Below, one piece after another: positions 39,121 to 39,504 of a stretch of DNA of 39,504 nt. Origin of the DNA: an uncultured Clostridia bacterium (GTDB lineage Bacteria; Bacillota; Clostridia; TANB77; CAG-508); NCBI GenBank assembly GCA_947626205.1, contig CANQRO010000002.1, forward strand, positions 1 through 39,504. The letters run 5' to 3'. The position numbers and the translations under genes are program-made. Position 1 is the first letter of the stretch. The number at the start of each line of letters is the position of its first letter. The notes beneath the pieces are model-generated. The model saw only the letters and a list, made by a program, of their open reading frames with translations, was not told where the DNA came from and did not search any database.

Positions 39121-39149
39121 ATTATATCATAAGCGTTTTTCCTTGTAAA
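39121..39149 (-). promoter_or_regulatory. Promoter for the 38174-39092 gene (TTTACA-N17-TATAAT)
   Basis: Plus-strand attata 39121-39126 and tgtaaa 39144-39149. Confidence 0.75.
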
Positions 39150-39269
39150 CTATTTCTTTTTAAATTATTTAAAGATGAACTAAAGTTTAATTTATCTTAA
39201 AGTACCCTTATTTATATTTTTTTCAAGTATGAATAAAATTAATATTATTCTTATTAAATTATATTATAA

Positions 39270-39395
39270 AATAAGAAAAGTGGCTTCGTAACATGTGCAT
39301 TTTGCTTCGCAAATATGCATTAGACTAATGTAACTTAACCTTGTTGTATAACAAAAATCTTCTATTTTTTCTATACAATAAAATAAAGTGAACTT
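39270..39395 (+). repeat. Structured intergenic element, copy 2 (putative ncRNA; strand inferred)
   Basis: AAGAAAAGTGGCTTCGTAACATGTGCATTTTGCTTCGCAAATATGCA...AACTTAACCTTGTTGTATAACAAAAATCTTCTATTTTTTCTATACAA, homologous to 30955-31065. Confidence 0.65.
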
Positions 39396-39504
39396 ACGAT
39401 TTTCTATTTAAAACCCTAAGTTCACTTTAAAAGTTCTTATTGTAATTTAATTCTCTATAATTATTTAAATATTATAGAACAAATTTCTTAATTGCAATTA
39501 CTCC

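Overview
39.5 kb window from a low-GC Clostridia-type chromosome, almost entirely coding and mostly on the minus strand. Content: str operon (partial fusA, rpsG, rpsL), a coiled-coil protein with 105-bp tandem repeats, trmFO, an unlisted 48-aa SCIFF/ranthipeptide precursor, a SWIM/SNF2 helicase, topA, two giant surface proteins, minC-PBP2-mreD-mreC-mreB-radC, DUF4321, mecA, an M23 peptidase, pcrA, a CwlD-like amidase, a REC-GGDEF protein, a PF06541-type membrane protein and a membrane-anchored hypothetical. Main discovery: three conserved genes (pcrA, cwlD-like amidase, membrane protein at 38174-39092) are each broken by net +1 shifts, four sites in total. At every site the in-frame codon is CGG, and skipping its C (or reading CGGN as one quadruplet codon) restores the family sequence with a glycine. 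I checked every CCG/CGG trinucleotide I could find in the other housekeeping genes and found no other in-frame CGG. The only zero-frame CGG codons I saw are two in an accessory-looking plus-strand gene (35009-35518). This suggests programmed +1 frameshifting or quadruplet decoding at CGG. Secondary findings: a likely stand-alone structured sRNA (about 32361-32518, minus) with a consensus promoter and terminator-like closing stem; a two-copy structured intergenic repeat with compensatory changes (about 30955-31065 and 39270-39395); an orphan SCIFF peptide without its radical SAM maturase; and minC without minD/minE.
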